Source of the DNA: Micromonospora sp. M71_S20
GTDB taxonomy: Bacteria; Actinomycetota; Actinomycetes; Mycobacteriales; Micromonosporaceae
DNA: 64,000 bases
Reading direction: 5' to 3'
Assembly (NCBI RefSeq): GCF_003664255.1
Contig: NZ_RCCV01000001.1
Location: forward strand, 4,402,001-4,466,000
The position numbers were made by a program, and so were the translations under genes. This document shows, one piece after another, positions 1 through 9,524 of the stretch (within the stretch, counting starts at the first letter, position 1; every line of letters begins with the position of its first letter). The notes under the pieces were generated by a model. It saw only the letters and a list, made by a program, of their open reading frames with translations. It ran no database searches and was not told where the DNA came from.

Positions 1-3000
1 CGAGGCGGTGTAGGTGCCGGGCTGGTCCACGTTCGCCGTCATGCCGACGTTGACCGTAACGGCCTCGCCCGGCGCCAGGGTGGCCGCCGTCTTGTCGATC
101 GTCATCCAGCTGACGTCGGCGGTGCTGGCGGCGCACTCCTCGAAGCCCGGCAGCGCCTCGCTGTCACGCGTCGCGGTGAAGCCGCCGGAGGAGCCGCCGA
201 CCTTGTAGAAGCCGCACGCCGCGCCGCCGCGGTACCGCGCCGTGTTGGCGTTCGGCAGGCTCGACCACGAGGAGGTGGCCGGGTCGTAGGCGAAGCCCAC
301 GTTGGTGATGGCGCCGCCCTGCGAGCCGCCGACGACCAGGAACTTGCCGTTGGCCACGGCGAACGAGCTGGCCCAGTTGTCGGCCGGCGCGTCCGCGATG
401 GCCGTCCAGGTGTTGGCGCCCGGGTCGTAGGCGTAGCTCGCCTTCTGCGCGGCGGAGCCGTCGTTGCCTCCGGTGCAGTAGACGATGCCGTCGATCCCGC
501 CGCAGGAGACGAAGGCCACCGACTTCGGGTAGTCGGCCAGGGTCTCCCAGCTGTCGTCGGCCGGGTCGTAGCGCACGACGTCGTTGGACATCGGCGTGCA
601 GGACGCCGTGGTGCAGCCGCCGATGGCGTACAGCTTGCCGCCCGCGACCGCCTGGCCCGCCGCCGAGCGCGGCGCGGGGTTGTCGGCCTTCTCCGTCCAG
701 GTGTTGGCCGCCGGGTCGTACGACCAGGTGGTGCCGTCCGGACCGGCCGCCGCCCAACCGCCGGTCGCGATGATCTTGCCGTCCAGGACGCCCACCGTCA
801 TGGCGGTACGCGCGCCGGGCAGATCGGCGATCGCGGTCCAGGTCTGCGCGACCGGGTCGTAGGCGTAGTTCTTCGCCGAGGACGCCGAGCCGGTGCCGCC
901 GGCGATGGAGTACACCTTGCCGCCGAGGTTGACCACCCGGTTGTCCATCACCACGGCCGGGTAGTTGGCGATGTCGGTCCAGGGCGCGGCCTGCGGGCCC
1001 GCCTCGGGCGACGCCGCCGCCGTCGACTTGCCGGACGTCTTCGCCGCGAACGAGGTCGGGACCTCGAGCCGCTGCACCGGCGCGCCCTGGGAGCCGAGCA
1101 CCTCCTGCTTGCTCAGCCGGGACCCGTCGGCCCGGAGCAGCTCGAACCCGCCGTCGCGCTCACTGAACTCGACCGCGACCGGGGCCCCGCCGGTGTTGGT
1201 CACCGTGAACGCCTTGGTGACCTTGCCGCTGGGCATCCGGACCGTCCCGGCCACCTGGGCCGGCTTGACCGACAGGCGGCCGGCCGCCAGCTGGAAGTTC
1301 GCGGCGGTCGCCCAGTCTGCCTGGACATCGACCTGCTTGCTCTGGCTGACGTAGCTGCCGGCCCGGGCGGTGAACTTGTGGGTGTCCGTCAGCGACGAGA
1401 ACAGCCAGTAGAAGCCGTCCGCCAGCCCCGGGTCGTCCGGGGTCGCCACGGTGGTGGCCTTCTCCGTCGGCCGGTCGTCGCTGGTGACGGTGGCGCCGTT
1501 GACGTAGCCGTTGTCGTTCCTGTCGCGGACGTGGCCGAGCACCAGGCCGCCGTCGATCGGCTCGCAGGTGAGCTGGCTGCCGATCAGGACGTTGTCGACC
1601 CCCCACCACCACTCGTACGAGGCGTCGTAGTAGCGGAACCGGACCCGCGCCTGGGCCTGGCCCGCAGCCTGCGGGATGGCGACCTCGGTCACCTTCGGGC
1701 CGCGCACGTCGGCGGCCTGCCGGAGCACGTTGGTCCACGTGGTCCCGCCGTCGAGGCTGAGGTCGACGTCGGCGCGGTCGCTGCCCAGCCAGTTGTAGTC
1801 CTGGTTGAACCGGATCACCGGTGCCGTGACGCCGGTCAGGTCGACGACCGGGCTGACGAGCGAGGTGTCCTGCTTGCCGCCGGAGCCGTACTCGTCGCTG
1901 TCGACGATCGCGAAGTTGCCCGTGCCGCCGGTCAGGTTGCCGCGGGCGCCGTCGTCCGTGAACTTCCAGACCTGGCCGCTGGCGGCGTGGTCCACCACGG
2001 ACCAGCCGGCCGGCACGGTGCTGCCGTCGAAGGTCTCGTACTCGCCGTCGGAGCCGAACCGGTAGCCGGGCGCGGTCGTGCAGGCGTCGGTCCGCACCGG
2101 CACCGCCACGTTGGCCGTGGCGTTACCCGTGCCGACCACGACCTGCTTGGTCACCGCCTGGTAGCCCGGGTACTGCGGCTCGACCTTCAGGTTGTAGGTG
2201 GTGCCGGCCGGCAGCTTGAGGCTGTAGCGGCCGTTGACGGGGGTGGTGTAGTCGGACACGCCCGACTGACCCTCCACGGTCACCTTCGCGTAGAGCGGCC
2301 AGCCGTGTCCGGAGCCGTCGGTGACGGTTCCGCTGACGGTGACGCTCGGCACTGCCGTCAGCGCCACGTCGACGGTCGTGGTCGCGTTGCGGGCGACCGC
2401 TGCCGGCGTCGTCTTCGCCTGGTAGCCGAACGCCGCCACGGCGACCTGGTAGTCGCCGACCGGAAGCAGGGACGAGTACGTCCCGTCGGACCCGGTGGTC
2501 AGCTCGCGGTCCGCCGCGCCGGTCAGGGTCACCGTGGCGCCCGCGATCGGGGCGCCGGTGGCCGCGTCCGTGACCTTGCCGGCCAGGGTGCCGGTGTCGC
2601 CGATCGGGGCGGCGTTGAGCAGCGTGAGCGCGTCCAGGCGTCCCTCGCCGAACACGTTGTTGTCGTCGGCGGTGCCGCCGCACTGGGCGTCGGCCTTGTC
2701 GATCGCCGAGTTGTCCAGCAGCGCGCGGGTGGCGGTGACGTCGCCGACGAGCGCCGGCGCGGCCGACCACAGCAGCGCGATCGCGCCCGCGAGGTGCGGG
2801 GCGGCCATCGAGGTGCCGTTGTAGCTGGCGTAGCCGCCGCCCGGAATGCTCGACCGGACGTTCACCCCGGGTGCCGCGATGTTGGGCTTGATCTCGCCGT
2901 TCTGGCCGGCGCCGCGGGAGGAGAAGCTGGCGATGTTGTTGTTGACGTCGTAGGCGCCGGCGGAGTAGTTGCTGACCAGGCTGCCCGGTGAGCCGCTGGT

Positions 3001-4035
3001 CTGGCAGGCCGATCCGCTGTTGCCGTTGGACCAGACGCCGAAGATGCCCGACGCGGTCCAGGCCAGCGTCACGTCCTCCATGAACGGGTCGTTGGAGGGC
3101 AGCGTGGTTCCCCACGAGTTGTTGATGATGTTCGGCCGCTTGCTGGCGTCCGGGTTCTGGCCGTTGAGGTCCGTCGGCTCGAGCATCCACTGGCCGGAGG
3201 TGACCAGCGCCGCGTCGCTCGGGCAGCAGCCATTGGCCGCGATCCACTTCACGTCGGGTGCGACGCCGATCTGGTTCGCACCGGCGGAGCCGGCCATCGT
3301 GCCCATCGTGTGGGTGCCGTGGCCGTTGGTGTCGCAGGGCGCGGCGCAGGAGCCGGTGGCCCGGTACCAGTTGTAGTTGTGGTCGAACGTGCCGTCGCCG
3401 TTGTTGCCCCGGTAGGAGTTCACCAGCGCGGGGTGGTCGAACTGGACCCCGGTGTCGATGTTCGCCACCGTGATGCCGGCGCCCTTGGCGCCGTACTGGG
3501 ACCAGACGTCGTCGGCGTTGATGTTCGCGATGCCCCACTCGAGGGCGTTGACCGTCTTCTCGTCGGTGCCCTCGGTGACCTCGGGAACCTTGTAGGCGAC
3601 CGGGGCGTACAGGCCCTCGACCTCGGCGTGCGCGGCGAAGCTCTGTGCCATCGTCAGGGAGCCGCCGCTGACCTTGATCGCGTTGGTCGCCCAGAAGGTC
3701 TCGTACTTCGTGCCCGAACCGTCGAGCTCGGCGCGGATCTTGGACTGGCTGCTGGCGGCGGTCTTCTTCAGTGCGTCGGCGACGGCGGTACCGCGCTTGG
3801 CCCAGTCCTTGATCGCGGCGGCCCCGCTGAGGTCCGCCTTGTCCTTGAAGCGGATCCAGAAATCGCCCTCGGTCTTGCCCTGGAGTTCCTTCGTGAGCTC
3901 CGGCCTGATCTTGTCGGACGGGGAGGCCTGTGCGCCTGACCCGGTCGCGGCCAGGCCTGTCGCGGCGAGGATCATCGCCGCGCCGGCGCTCACCAGAGAT
4001 CTGGCTAAGCGCCTTGCGGGTGGACGTGTGAACAT
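1..4035 (-). CDS. Secreted S8 (subtilisin-like) serine peptidase with carboxypeptidase-regulatory and kelch domains, 3' end outside window
   Basis: The frame is open for 1345 codons from an ATG at 4035 and runs off the left edge, so the C-terminus is missing. The ATG is preceded by a good GGAGG Shine-Dalgarno. An N-terminal signal peptide (about residues 1-33) is followed by an I9-like propeptide region. The S8 domain has the full triad: D194 (NIDTGVQ), H239 (NGHGTHTMG) and S409 (NGTSMAAPH). After it come two carboxypeptidase-regulatory-like beta-sandwiches (about 478-640), a jelly-roll region (about 660-800), a third regulatory-like domain (about 825-910), then five or six kelch motifs (about 1015-1285) ending in a Galaxin/CARDB-like stretch. 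It is inferred to be an extracellular protease whose C-terminal modules bind surface or matrix ligands. The family and triad are clear. The domain borders are approximate and the substrate is unknown. Confidence 0.93.
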   Translation of the reverse strand, partial: MFTRPPARRLARSLVSAGAAMILAATGLAATGSGAQASPSDKIRPELTKELQGKTEGDFWIRFKDKADLSGAAAIKDWAKRGTAVADALKKTAASSQSKIRAELDGSGTKYETFWATNAIKVSGGSLTMAQSFAAHAEVEGLYAPVAYKVPEVTEGTDEKTVNALEWGIANINADDVWSQYGAKGAGITVANIDTGVQFDHPALVNSYRGNNGDGTFDHNYNWYRATGSCAAPCDTNGHGTHTMGTMAGSAGANQIGVAPDVKWIAANGCCPSDAALVTSGQWMLEPTDLNGQNPDASKRPNIINNSWGTTLPSNDPFMEDVTLAWTASGIFGVWSNGNSGSACQTSGSPGSLVSNYSAGAYDVNNNIASFSSRGAGQNGEIKPNIAAPGVNVRSSIPGGGYASYNGTSMAAPHLAGAIALLWSAAPALVGDVTATRALLDNSAIDKADAQCGGTADDNNVFGEGRLDALTLLNAAPIGDTGTLAGKVTDAATGAPIAGATVTLTGAADRELTTGSDGTYSSLLPVGDYQVAVAAFGYQAKTTPAAVARNATTTVDVALTAVPSVTVSGTVTDGSGHGWPLYAKVTVEGQSGVSDYTTPVNGRYSLKLPAGTTYNLKVEPQYPGYQAVTKQVVVGTGNATANVAVPVRTDACTTAPGYRFGSDGEYETFDGSTVPAGWSVVDHAASGQVWKFTDDGARGNLTGGTGNFAIVDSDEYGSGGKQDTSLVSPVVDLTGVTAPVIRFNQDYNWLGSDRADVDLSLDGGTTWTNVLRQAADVRGPKVTEVAIPQAAGQAQARVRFRYYDASYEWWWGVDNVLIGSQLTCEPIDGGLVLGHVRDRNDNGYVNGATVTSDDRPTEKATTVATPDDPGLADGFYWLFSSLTDTHKFTARAGSYVSQSKQVDVQADWATAANFQLAAGRLSVKPAQVAGTVRMPSGKVTKAFTVTNTGGAPVAVEFSERDGGFELLRADGSRLSKQEVLGSQGAPVQRLEVPTSFAAKTSGKSTAAASPEAGPQAAPWTDIANYPAVVMDNRVVNLGGKVYSIAGGTGSASSAKNYAYDPVAQTWTAIADLPGARTAMTVGVLDGKIIATGGWAAAGPDGTTWSYDPAANTWTEKADNPAPRSAAGQAVAGGKLYAIGGCTTASCTPMSNDVVRYDPADDSWETLADYPKSVAFVSCGGIDGIVYCTGGNDGSAAQKASYAYDPGANTWTAIADAPADNWASSFAVANGKFLVVGGSQGGAITNVGFAYDPATSSWSSLPNANTARYRGGAACGFYKVGGSSGGFTATRDSEALPGFEECAASTADVSWMTIDKTAATLAPGEAVTVNVGMTANVDQPGTYTAS

Positions 4036-4315
4036 CGGTGGTGCCTCCTCCAGAACGACCCAGAGTGGAACGAGCCATGGTGGAGGGTGCAGGGGCCCGG
4101 CTCCGTTCGGATGATCCGGATCCGACCCCTACATGCCCCCCAGGCACCGCGCGGGTCGCGCCGGCTGCCCGTCTGGACACTATGATCGACAAGAATGGAC
4201 GATCAAGAACTTGCCGTAAGCAATTTGTCACTAGCCGTTGGCCGGCGAATGGGGAGCTTGCCAATGATTGTCACGGTCATGACGAAGACGGGCAGAGGCT
4301 GCCCATAGTTTCCGG

Positions 4316-4870
4316 GTGGGTGCTGTGGGGGCACGCGACGAAAGCACTACGCCGGACGGACCAGCTCCGGCCGAAGAACCATTTCCGCTGGTGATCGCGG
4401 TGACGCCGTCGGCGGCCGAGCGGATACGACTCGCCGAGCGTCTGGACGGGGTCGCGCCGCTGCTGCTGGTCGCCGACCTCGACGAGTTGCGCAGGCTGAT
4501 CGGGGCTCCGCCGGGGCCCGCCCCGGAGCCGTCCGCGCGCCCGCCGACCGCCGACGGCGACGCGCTGCTGATCGACTCGGCCCGTTCGACGGCCCGCAGC
4601 CGGGGCCGCGAGATCGGCCTGACGCGGCTCGAGCACGATCTGCTGGCCTGCCTGACCACCGAGCCGATCCGGGTGTGGAGCTACGCCGAGCTGCACCGCT
4701 CGGTCTGGCGTGACGAGGGGCGGGAACGCAGGGCGGACGTGCAGTCCCTGGTGAAGCGGCTGCGCCGCAAGCTCCACGAACTCGGCACCGGGGTGGCCAT
4801 CGACGCGGTGCGCGGCGTCGGCTTCCGGCTGACCGACCATCAGCAGCCGAGGGTCAGCGGTTCAGGATGA
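4316..4870 (+). CDS. Winged-helix (OmpR/PhoB C-terminal type) DNA-binding protein without receiver domain
   Basis: A 184-residue protein starting at GTG. The first ~80 residues form a weak alpha/beta segment (FPLVIAVTPSAAERIRLAERL) where a response-regulator receiver would sit, but it is short and lacks a clear phospho-acceptor aspartate context. Residues ~95-175 match the Trans_reg_C winged helix: LTRLEHDLLACL, a recognition-helix region around ADVQSLVKRLRRKL, and the wing motif IDAVRGVGFRL. Its likely role is a transcription factor of unknown signal. It diverges from the S8 peptidase gene, with 280 bp between the starts, so it may control that protease. This is inference from position only. 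Its stop overlaps the end of the convergent DUF2071 gene by 9 bp. Confidence 0.8.
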   Translation: MGAVGARDESTTPDGPAPAEEPFPLVIAVTPSAAERIRLAERLDGVAPLLLVADLDELRRLIGAPPGPAPEPSARPPTADGDALLIDSARSTARSRGREIGLTRLEHDLLACLTTEPIRVWSYAELHRSVWRDEGRERRADVQSLVKRLRRKLHELGTGVAIDAVRGVGFRLTDHQQPRVSGSG

Positions 4871-5638
4871 CTGCCTGACTTGGGCAGCCCGTGTCCGGCC
4901 CGTCGCGACCGGTGGGCCGAACCGCACCGGGACCCCGGGGGAATACAGCACGCTCACCGGCGCCCCGACGGGCCGAGGCAGCCCTGCGGCCTCGACCAGT
5001 TCGTCGTCCAGGTGCAGCAGCTCCGCCCGGTGCAGCGGCCAGCGGGGGTGCCAGTTCGGCAGGTGCAGCGTCCGCCCGTACGCCCGGGTGTGCAGCCCCC
5101 AGCGGGCGGTGACGAAGTGCTCCAGCGGGGTCGGGTCGGCGATTGGCTCCCCCACCCGCACCACCATCCGGCTCGTCGCACCCACCGGCCCGGGCCAGCG
5201 GCGCCGGCACCGGTAGGTGTAGCGGTCGCCGTCCCGGTCCAGCCGCATCGCCGACCACATGTACGGCAGTCGCAGGGTCGCCCGGGCGACCAGCACCGGG
5301 ACCAGCCGCGACGCGTCGAGCGAACGGAACACCACGGCACGCCGGCCGGTGTCGTCGACCGAGTAGAGCCGGACGTTGGTCTCCCAGAAGCTGCCGAAGT
5401 ACGGCACCCCCGGCCCTCGGCCGAGGCCCAGCCCGACCATCCGGAAGCCGATCAGCCCGACGTGGCTGACCCCGTCGAGGGTGTCGGGACGGGTTCCCTC
5501 GGGCAGCAGCGGCGCGACGAGCTCCGGCGCGACCGCCCAGTGCAGGAACGTCAGGTCGTCCCAGCGCTGCCGCAGGATCCCCCACGGGAACGCCTGCTCG
5601 GGCGCGGAGTCGACCGGCTCGATGTCCACGTACCCCAT
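4862..5638 (-). CDS. YqjF-like DUF2071 protein
   Basis: A 258-residue soluble protein that fits the DUF2071 (YqjF) family over its full length: the N-terminal FLHWAVAPELVAPLLPEG block, the central VGLIGFRMVGLGLGRGP and FWETNVRLYSVD stretches, and the C-terminal LHLPNWHPRWPLHRAEL followed by SVLYSPGVPVRFGPP. Family members are widespread in actinobacteria and related to the acetoacetate decarboxylase fold, but the biochemical role is not established. ATG start at 5638. It is convergent with the winged-helix gene and appears to be transcribed alone. No catalytic residue can be assigned from the sequence. Confidence 0.85.
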   Translation of the reverse strand: MGYVDIEPVDSAPEQAFPWGILRQRWDDLTFLHWAVAPELVAPLLPEGTRPDTLDGVSHVGLIGFRMVGLGLGRGPGVPYFGSFWETNVRLYSVDDTGRRAVVFRSLDASRLVPVLVARATLRLPYMWSAMRLDRDGDRYTYRCRRRWPGPVGATSRMVVRVGEPIADPTPLEHFVTARWGLHTRAYGRTLHLPNWHPRWPLHRAELLHLDDELVEAAGLPRPVGAPVSVLYSPGVPVRFGPPVATGRTRAAQVRQSS

Positions 5639-5750
5639 CCTGCCCCGGCCCCGGCGGGCGACGCCACGCGGGCAGCGCCCGGAGCGGCCCGTTGCGTCGT
5701 CGGTGCGGCGTACGGCTACCGGCGTGCCGACGACGCCCCGCGGTCGCGCC

Positions 5751-7643
5751 CTAACCCGGAGACACGGCCGAGCGTGGACGACGGGCGGCGGCGGGATCCT
5801 CGCTCCCGCGTCCCTTGGGGACCACGGGATCGGGCGTGCTCCAGGACCGCCACAGCCGGCTGTACCCGCCCCCGGCCGCCAGCAACTGCTCGTGCGTGCC
5901 GTGCTCGACGACGCGCCCGTGCTCCAGGACGACGATGCGGTCCGCGGTGGCCGCCTGGCTGAGGCGGTGGGCGACGATGAGTGTGGTGCGGCCTTCGGTG
6001 GCCGCCGTGGCGGCGCGGTCGAGGTCGCGCGCGCCCGCGCTGCCGGCCTCCGCGGTGGCCTCGTCGAGGACCGCGACGGCGGGGTCGGCGAGGACGAGGC
6101 GAGCCAGGGCGAGCTGCTGGGCCTGGGCGGCGGTGACGCGACGCCCGCCCTCCCCCACGCACGTGTCGAGGCCGTCGGGCAGGGTACGGAGCCAGTCGGT
6201 GACGCCGACGAGGTCGAGCGCGGCGGTGATCTCGGCGTCGGTGGCGTCCGGATCGGCGAGGCGCAGGTCGTCGCCGAGGGTCCCGGCGAAGACGTGCACC
6301 TCCTGGCTGACCAGGGCGATCTCGCGACGCACGCGGTGCTCGTCCAGTTCCGTCAGCGGCACGCCGCGCAGCCGGACCGAGCCGTCGGTGGGCGCGATGA
6401 TCCCGGCGGCGACACCGGCGAGCGTGCTCTTTCCCGCTCCGCTCGCGCCGACGAGGGCGACGCGCTCCCCCGGTGCGAGACGGAGGGTGACGTCGCGCAG
6501 CACGACGGGCCCGTCGTCGTAGCAGTGCCGGGCGACGACCACCTCCAGCGCCGCGGGTTCGAGCGCGCCCGGCCCTGCCGTCGCGGGCCGTTCCGCACGG
6601 GCGGGCCCGGAGCCGTCGGGCGAAGCGGTGTCGGGCAGCGCGGTGACGCCGACGAGCCGGGCGAGGCTCGCCCCGGCCTGGAGCACGGAGTCCGACTGGA
6701 GCAGCAGCAGGCCGATCGGGTTGAAGAGGCGGTGGAAGTAGAGGGCGGCGGTGGTGGCCGCCCCCACGGTCGCCAGGTCGTCGCGGACCAGCAGGAAACC
6801 GGCGAGCAGCACGGCGGCGAGCCCCACGAACTCCGACCGGTTGATCCGCAGGCCGAACCGGGTGTGCAGGCCGAAGATCTCCAACGACAGGTCGCGGGCC
6901 GTGGCGGAGCGATCGGCGATCCGACCGACGTGGGCGTCCTCCATGCGGTACGCGCGCACGGTCGCCGCGCCGTGGAGCGCCCCGGCCATGGCCTGTGACC
7001 GCTCGCCGGTCGCCACCCGCTCGCGCGCGTAGTACGGAACGGAGCGCTTGAGGTACCAGTACAGCGCCAACGCGTAGGCGGGGGCCGCGGCCAGCCCGGC
7101 GAGGCCGAGCCGCCAGTCGAGGGCGAAGAGCCCTGCCGCGGTCAGCACGATGGACAGCAGCGCGCCGAGGAAGGCGGGGCCACTGGTGGCGATCACGTTC
7201 GTCACCACGGCCACGTCGTCGCCGGCGCGGGCGATCAGGTCCCCGGTCCCGGCGCGCTCCAGCGTGGCTGACGGCAGGTGCAGGGCGCGGTCGAGGACCC
7301 GCTCGCGCAGCCGCGCCAGCACGGTCTCGCCGAGGCGTGCGGCGAGCGCGGCGCCGACCGCGGTGAGCAGGCCGGCGAGCACCGCGGCGCCCGCGATCAC
7401 ACCCGCCCAGGCCACGATCCGGGGCGTGTCGGACCCGGCGATGACGTCGTCGACGAGGCGGCCGAGCACCCATGGGGCGACGAGCCCGGTCGCCGCCGCG
7501 GCAACCAGCAACGTGGCGGCGGCGGCGCTGAGCCCGGGCAGCCGGGCGAACTCGACCCGCAGTGCGGCCCAGGTCTGCCGGGCGGTGGCCGTGGGCAGCA
7601 GCCGCCTGGTCTCCACGCCGAGCGTGCTCGACTCATCGGTCAC
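5751..7643 (-). CDS. ABC transporter half-subunit (TMD-NBD), catalytically competent partner
   Basis: A 630-residue exporter-fold half-transporter starting at GTG 7643. The start overlaps the stop of the preceding half-transporter by 4 nt (GTGA) and lies behind a strong GGGAGGAGG site. About 300 residues of six-helix membrane domain are followed by an ATPase domain. The Walker A is intact (GASGAGKST, K405) and so is Walker B (AVAVLDEATAEAGS). The family signature LSGGQ is replaced by VTAAQ (503-507). The partner at 7640-9355 has the reverse pattern: intact signature, broken Walker motifs. The two therefore make a heterodimer with one working and one degenerate ATP site. Iron-box control and siderophore-uptake neighbours suggest it moves a siderophore or ferric siderophore. 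Direction is unknown: IrtAB and YbtPQ show that this fold can import. Confidence 0.9.
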   Translation of the reverse strand: MTDESSTLGVETRRLLPTATARQTWAALRVEFARLPGLSAAAATLLVAAAATGLVAPWVLGRLVDDVIAGSDTPRIVAWAGVIAGAAVLAGLLTAVGAALAARLGETVLARLRERVLDRALHLPSATLERAGTGDLIARAGDDVAVVTNVIATSGPAFLGALLSIVLTAAGLFALDWRLGLAGLAAAPAYALALYWYLKRSVPYYARERVATGERSQAMAGALHGAATVRAYRMEDAHVGRIADRSATARDLSLEIFGLHTRFGLRINRSEFVGLAAVLLAGFLLVRDDLATVGAATTAALYFHRLFNPIGLLLLQSDSVLQAGASLARLVGVTALPDTASPDGSGPARAERPATAGPGALEPAALEVVVARHCYDDGPVVLRDVTLRLAPGERVALVGASGAGKSTLAGVAAGIIAPTDGSVRLRGVPLTELDEHRVRREIALVSQEVHVFAGTLGDDLRLADPDATDAEITAALDLVGVTDWLRTLPDGLDTCVGEGGRRVTAAQAQQLALARLVLADPAVAVLDEATAEAGSAGARDLDRAATAATEGRTTLIVAHRLSQAATADRIVVLEHGRVVEHGTHEQLLAAGGGYSRLWRSWSTPDPVVPKGRGSEDPAAARRPRSAVSPG

Positions 7644-9355
7644 CGCAGGACCTCCTCCCGGTAGCGGGCGTCGCGGGCGAGCAGTTGCTCGTGCGGGCCC
7701 TCGGCGACGACGCGCCCACGGTCGATCACGGCCACCCGGTGCGTGGCCCGCAGCAGGACCGGACTGTTGGTGATCAGCACCGTGCCGCGGGCCGCCGCCG
7801 CGCGGGCCGAGGTCAGCCCCTCGGCGAGCAGCGCCTCGGTCACCGCGTCGACCGCCGTGGTGGGGTTGTGCAGCACCAGCACCGGCGGGTCGGCGACGAG
7901 CGCCCTGGCCAGCCCGATCCGCTGCCGCTGCCCGCCGGAGAGGTTCGCCCCCCGCTCGGTGAGCAGGCGGTCGATGCCGTGCGGGTGCGCGGCGAGCACG
8001 TCCTCGGCCGCCGCGGCGCGTACGGCGGCGCGCAGGACCGCCTCGTCGACGTCTGCGCCGGCGGCGAGGTTGGCGCGCAGCGTCCCCTCGAACAACGCCA
8101 CGTCGTGCTGCTCGACCAGGAGGACGCCGCGCACGGCGTCGATGTGCAGGTCCTCGGCGGGCACGCCGTCGACGCACAGCGTGCCCCGGTAGTCCTCGCG
8201 GGGCACGCGGCCGGACAGCAGCCGCACCAGCGCCTCGGCCTCGCCCGGATCGTAGGCGAGCACACCCAGGACCTCGCCGGCGCCGACCCGCAGGCACAGC
8301 CCGTCGAGTCCGGCGTACCCGATCGTGTCGAGGGTGAGCCGCGCCGGGTCCGGGGCGGGTGGCCCGGCGGTACCCGGCCGGGTGAGCGGCTCGGCGCCCA
8401 GCACCCGGGCGACCCGCCCGGCGGAGGCGCGGGCCATGGCGAACAGCTGTACGCAGTAGCCGAGCGTCTGCACGGGCTCGGCGATGAACTGGGCCAGCCC
8501 GACGACGGCGACGAGCTCGCCGACGGTGAGCCGCCCCTGCAGGGCGAGCCAGCCGGCGACCCCGGCGACGGCCGCGAGGAAGAGGCCGTTCACCGTGGTG
8601 GTGAGCCCGAGGTGCAGGCCCTTGGTGGTGGCGGCGCGCAGGGTGACGTCGAGGGCGTGGCGGCTGGCGACCGCGTACCGGCGGGCGGCGTGGTCCTGGG
8701 CGCCGATGCCGCGCAGCACGCGTAGGCCGGTGACGAGGTCGACGGCGAGCGCGGTCGTGGCAGCGAGCGCCTCCTGCTGCGACGCGCTGCGCCGGCTGAG
8801 CAGCGGCGCCATCCGTTGCAGGGCGACGACCACCAGCGGTACGCCGAGGAGCACCCCGAGCCCGAGCGGGACGTCGACGACGAGCAGCGCGACGGCCGCT
8901 ACCACGATGGCGGTGACCGCGGCGGCGCAGAGCCCCGCGACCCGCACGACGAGCGCGGACAACTCGGCGTCGGAAGCGGTGACGGACAGCAGTTCGCCGT
9001 CGCGCATGCCCGAGCGGTTCCCGCGCGGGTCGAGGGCGCTCCTGGCGATCTCGACCCGCACGAGGTGGGCCTCCTGCTCCACGGCCGCGTACGCCTGGCG
9101 GGCGCCGGCCCGGTAGGCGAAGGCGAGGACCGTGAAGAGGGCGGCGAGACCGACGAGGGAGAGCAGCAGCGCCCGCACGTCCCCGGTGGCGACGGCCCGG
9201 TCGATGATCAGGCCGATGGCGACCGGGACGAGGGCTTCGGCGGCCTGGTGGGTGCAGAGCAGCACGATGCCGGCCACCACACGACCCCGCTGGCGGCGCA
9301 GGGCGCGGCGCAGCACCGCCGGACCGCTGATCACGTCGGCTGCCATCGGCGTCAC
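7640..9355 (-). CDS. ABC transporter half-subunit (TMD-NBD) with degenerate Walker motifs
   Basis: A 571-residue exporter-fold half-transporter, first gene of a two-gene operon. An N-terminal six-helix domain (about 20-310) precedes the ATPase domain. The Walker A position reads LAYDPGEAEALVRLL (around 365-380), with no glycine-rich GK[ST] and no lysine. Walker B reads VLVLHNPTTAVD, so the usual D and E are H and N. The signature LSGGQRQR (about 471) is perfect and would complete the active site of the partner subunit. GTG at 9355 is taken as the start. An in-frame ATG three codons later is equally possible because neither has a strong ribosome site. An iron box lies about 120 bp upstream, so iron repression is likely. 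Confidence 0.88.
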   Translation of the reverse strand: MTPMAADVISGPAVLRRALRRQRGRVVAGIVLLCTHQAAEALVPVAIGLIIDRAVATGDVRALLLSLVGLAALFTVLAFAYRAGARQAYAAVEQEAHLVRVEIARSALDPRGNRSGMRDGELLSVTASDAELSALVVRVAGLCAAAVTAIVVAAVALLVVDVPLGLGVLLGVPLVVVALQRMAPLLSRRSASQQEALAATTALAVDLVTGLRVLRGIGAQDHAARRYAVASRHALDVTLRAATTKGLHLGLTTTVNGLFLAAVAGVAGWLALQGRLTVGELVAVVGLAQFIAEPVQTLGYCVQLFAMARASAGRVARVLGAEPLTRPGTAGPPAPDPARLTLDTIGYAGLDGLCLRVGAGEVLGVLAYDPGEAEALVRLLSGRVPREDYRGTLCVDGVPAEDLHIDAVRGVLLVEQHDVALFEGTLRANLAAGADVDEAVLRAAVRAAAAEDVLAAHPHGIDRLLTERGANLSGGQRQRIGLARALVADPPVLVLHNPTTAVDAVTEALLAEGLTSARAAAARGTVLITNSPVLLRATHRVAVIDRGRVVAEGPHEQLLARDARYREEVLR

Positions 9356-9474
9356 GCCCCGGTGCGCGAAACGGGGGCGTCGGCCCAGGTGGAGGCTGGG
9401 GCCCGCCTGGTCCCGGAGACGGCCCGGACGAACGTGGATGTGTACACGAGATGCGCCCTCCCAGCGATCGAGGG

Positions 9475-9493
9475 CCAGGTTAGCCTCACCTAA
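9475..9493 (-). promoter_or_regulatory. Iron box (DmdR/IdeR-type operator) for the ABC half-transporter operon
   Basis: CCAGGTTAGCCTCACCTAA matches the 19-bp actinobacterial iron-box consensus TTAGGTTAGSCTAACCTAA at 16 of 19 positions. It lies between the end of the FecE-like gene (9525) and the start of the exporter pair (9355), which implies that the pair has its own iron-repressed promoter. Confidence 0.8.
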
Positions 9494-9524
9494 TGGCCTC
9501 GGTGAACGAGGGCTCGACGACGCG

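Noticed and set aside
2123..4264. A 713-residue arginine-rich minus-strand frame over the protease
   Set aside because: It is one base out of phase with the S8 peptidase frame, which has the catalytic triad, signal peptide and ribosome site.
7640..7643. GTGA overlaps at 7640, 10349, 11380 and other gene borders taken as possible frameshifts
   Set aside because: Both proteins at each border have complete family termini, so these are normal translational-coupling overlaps.
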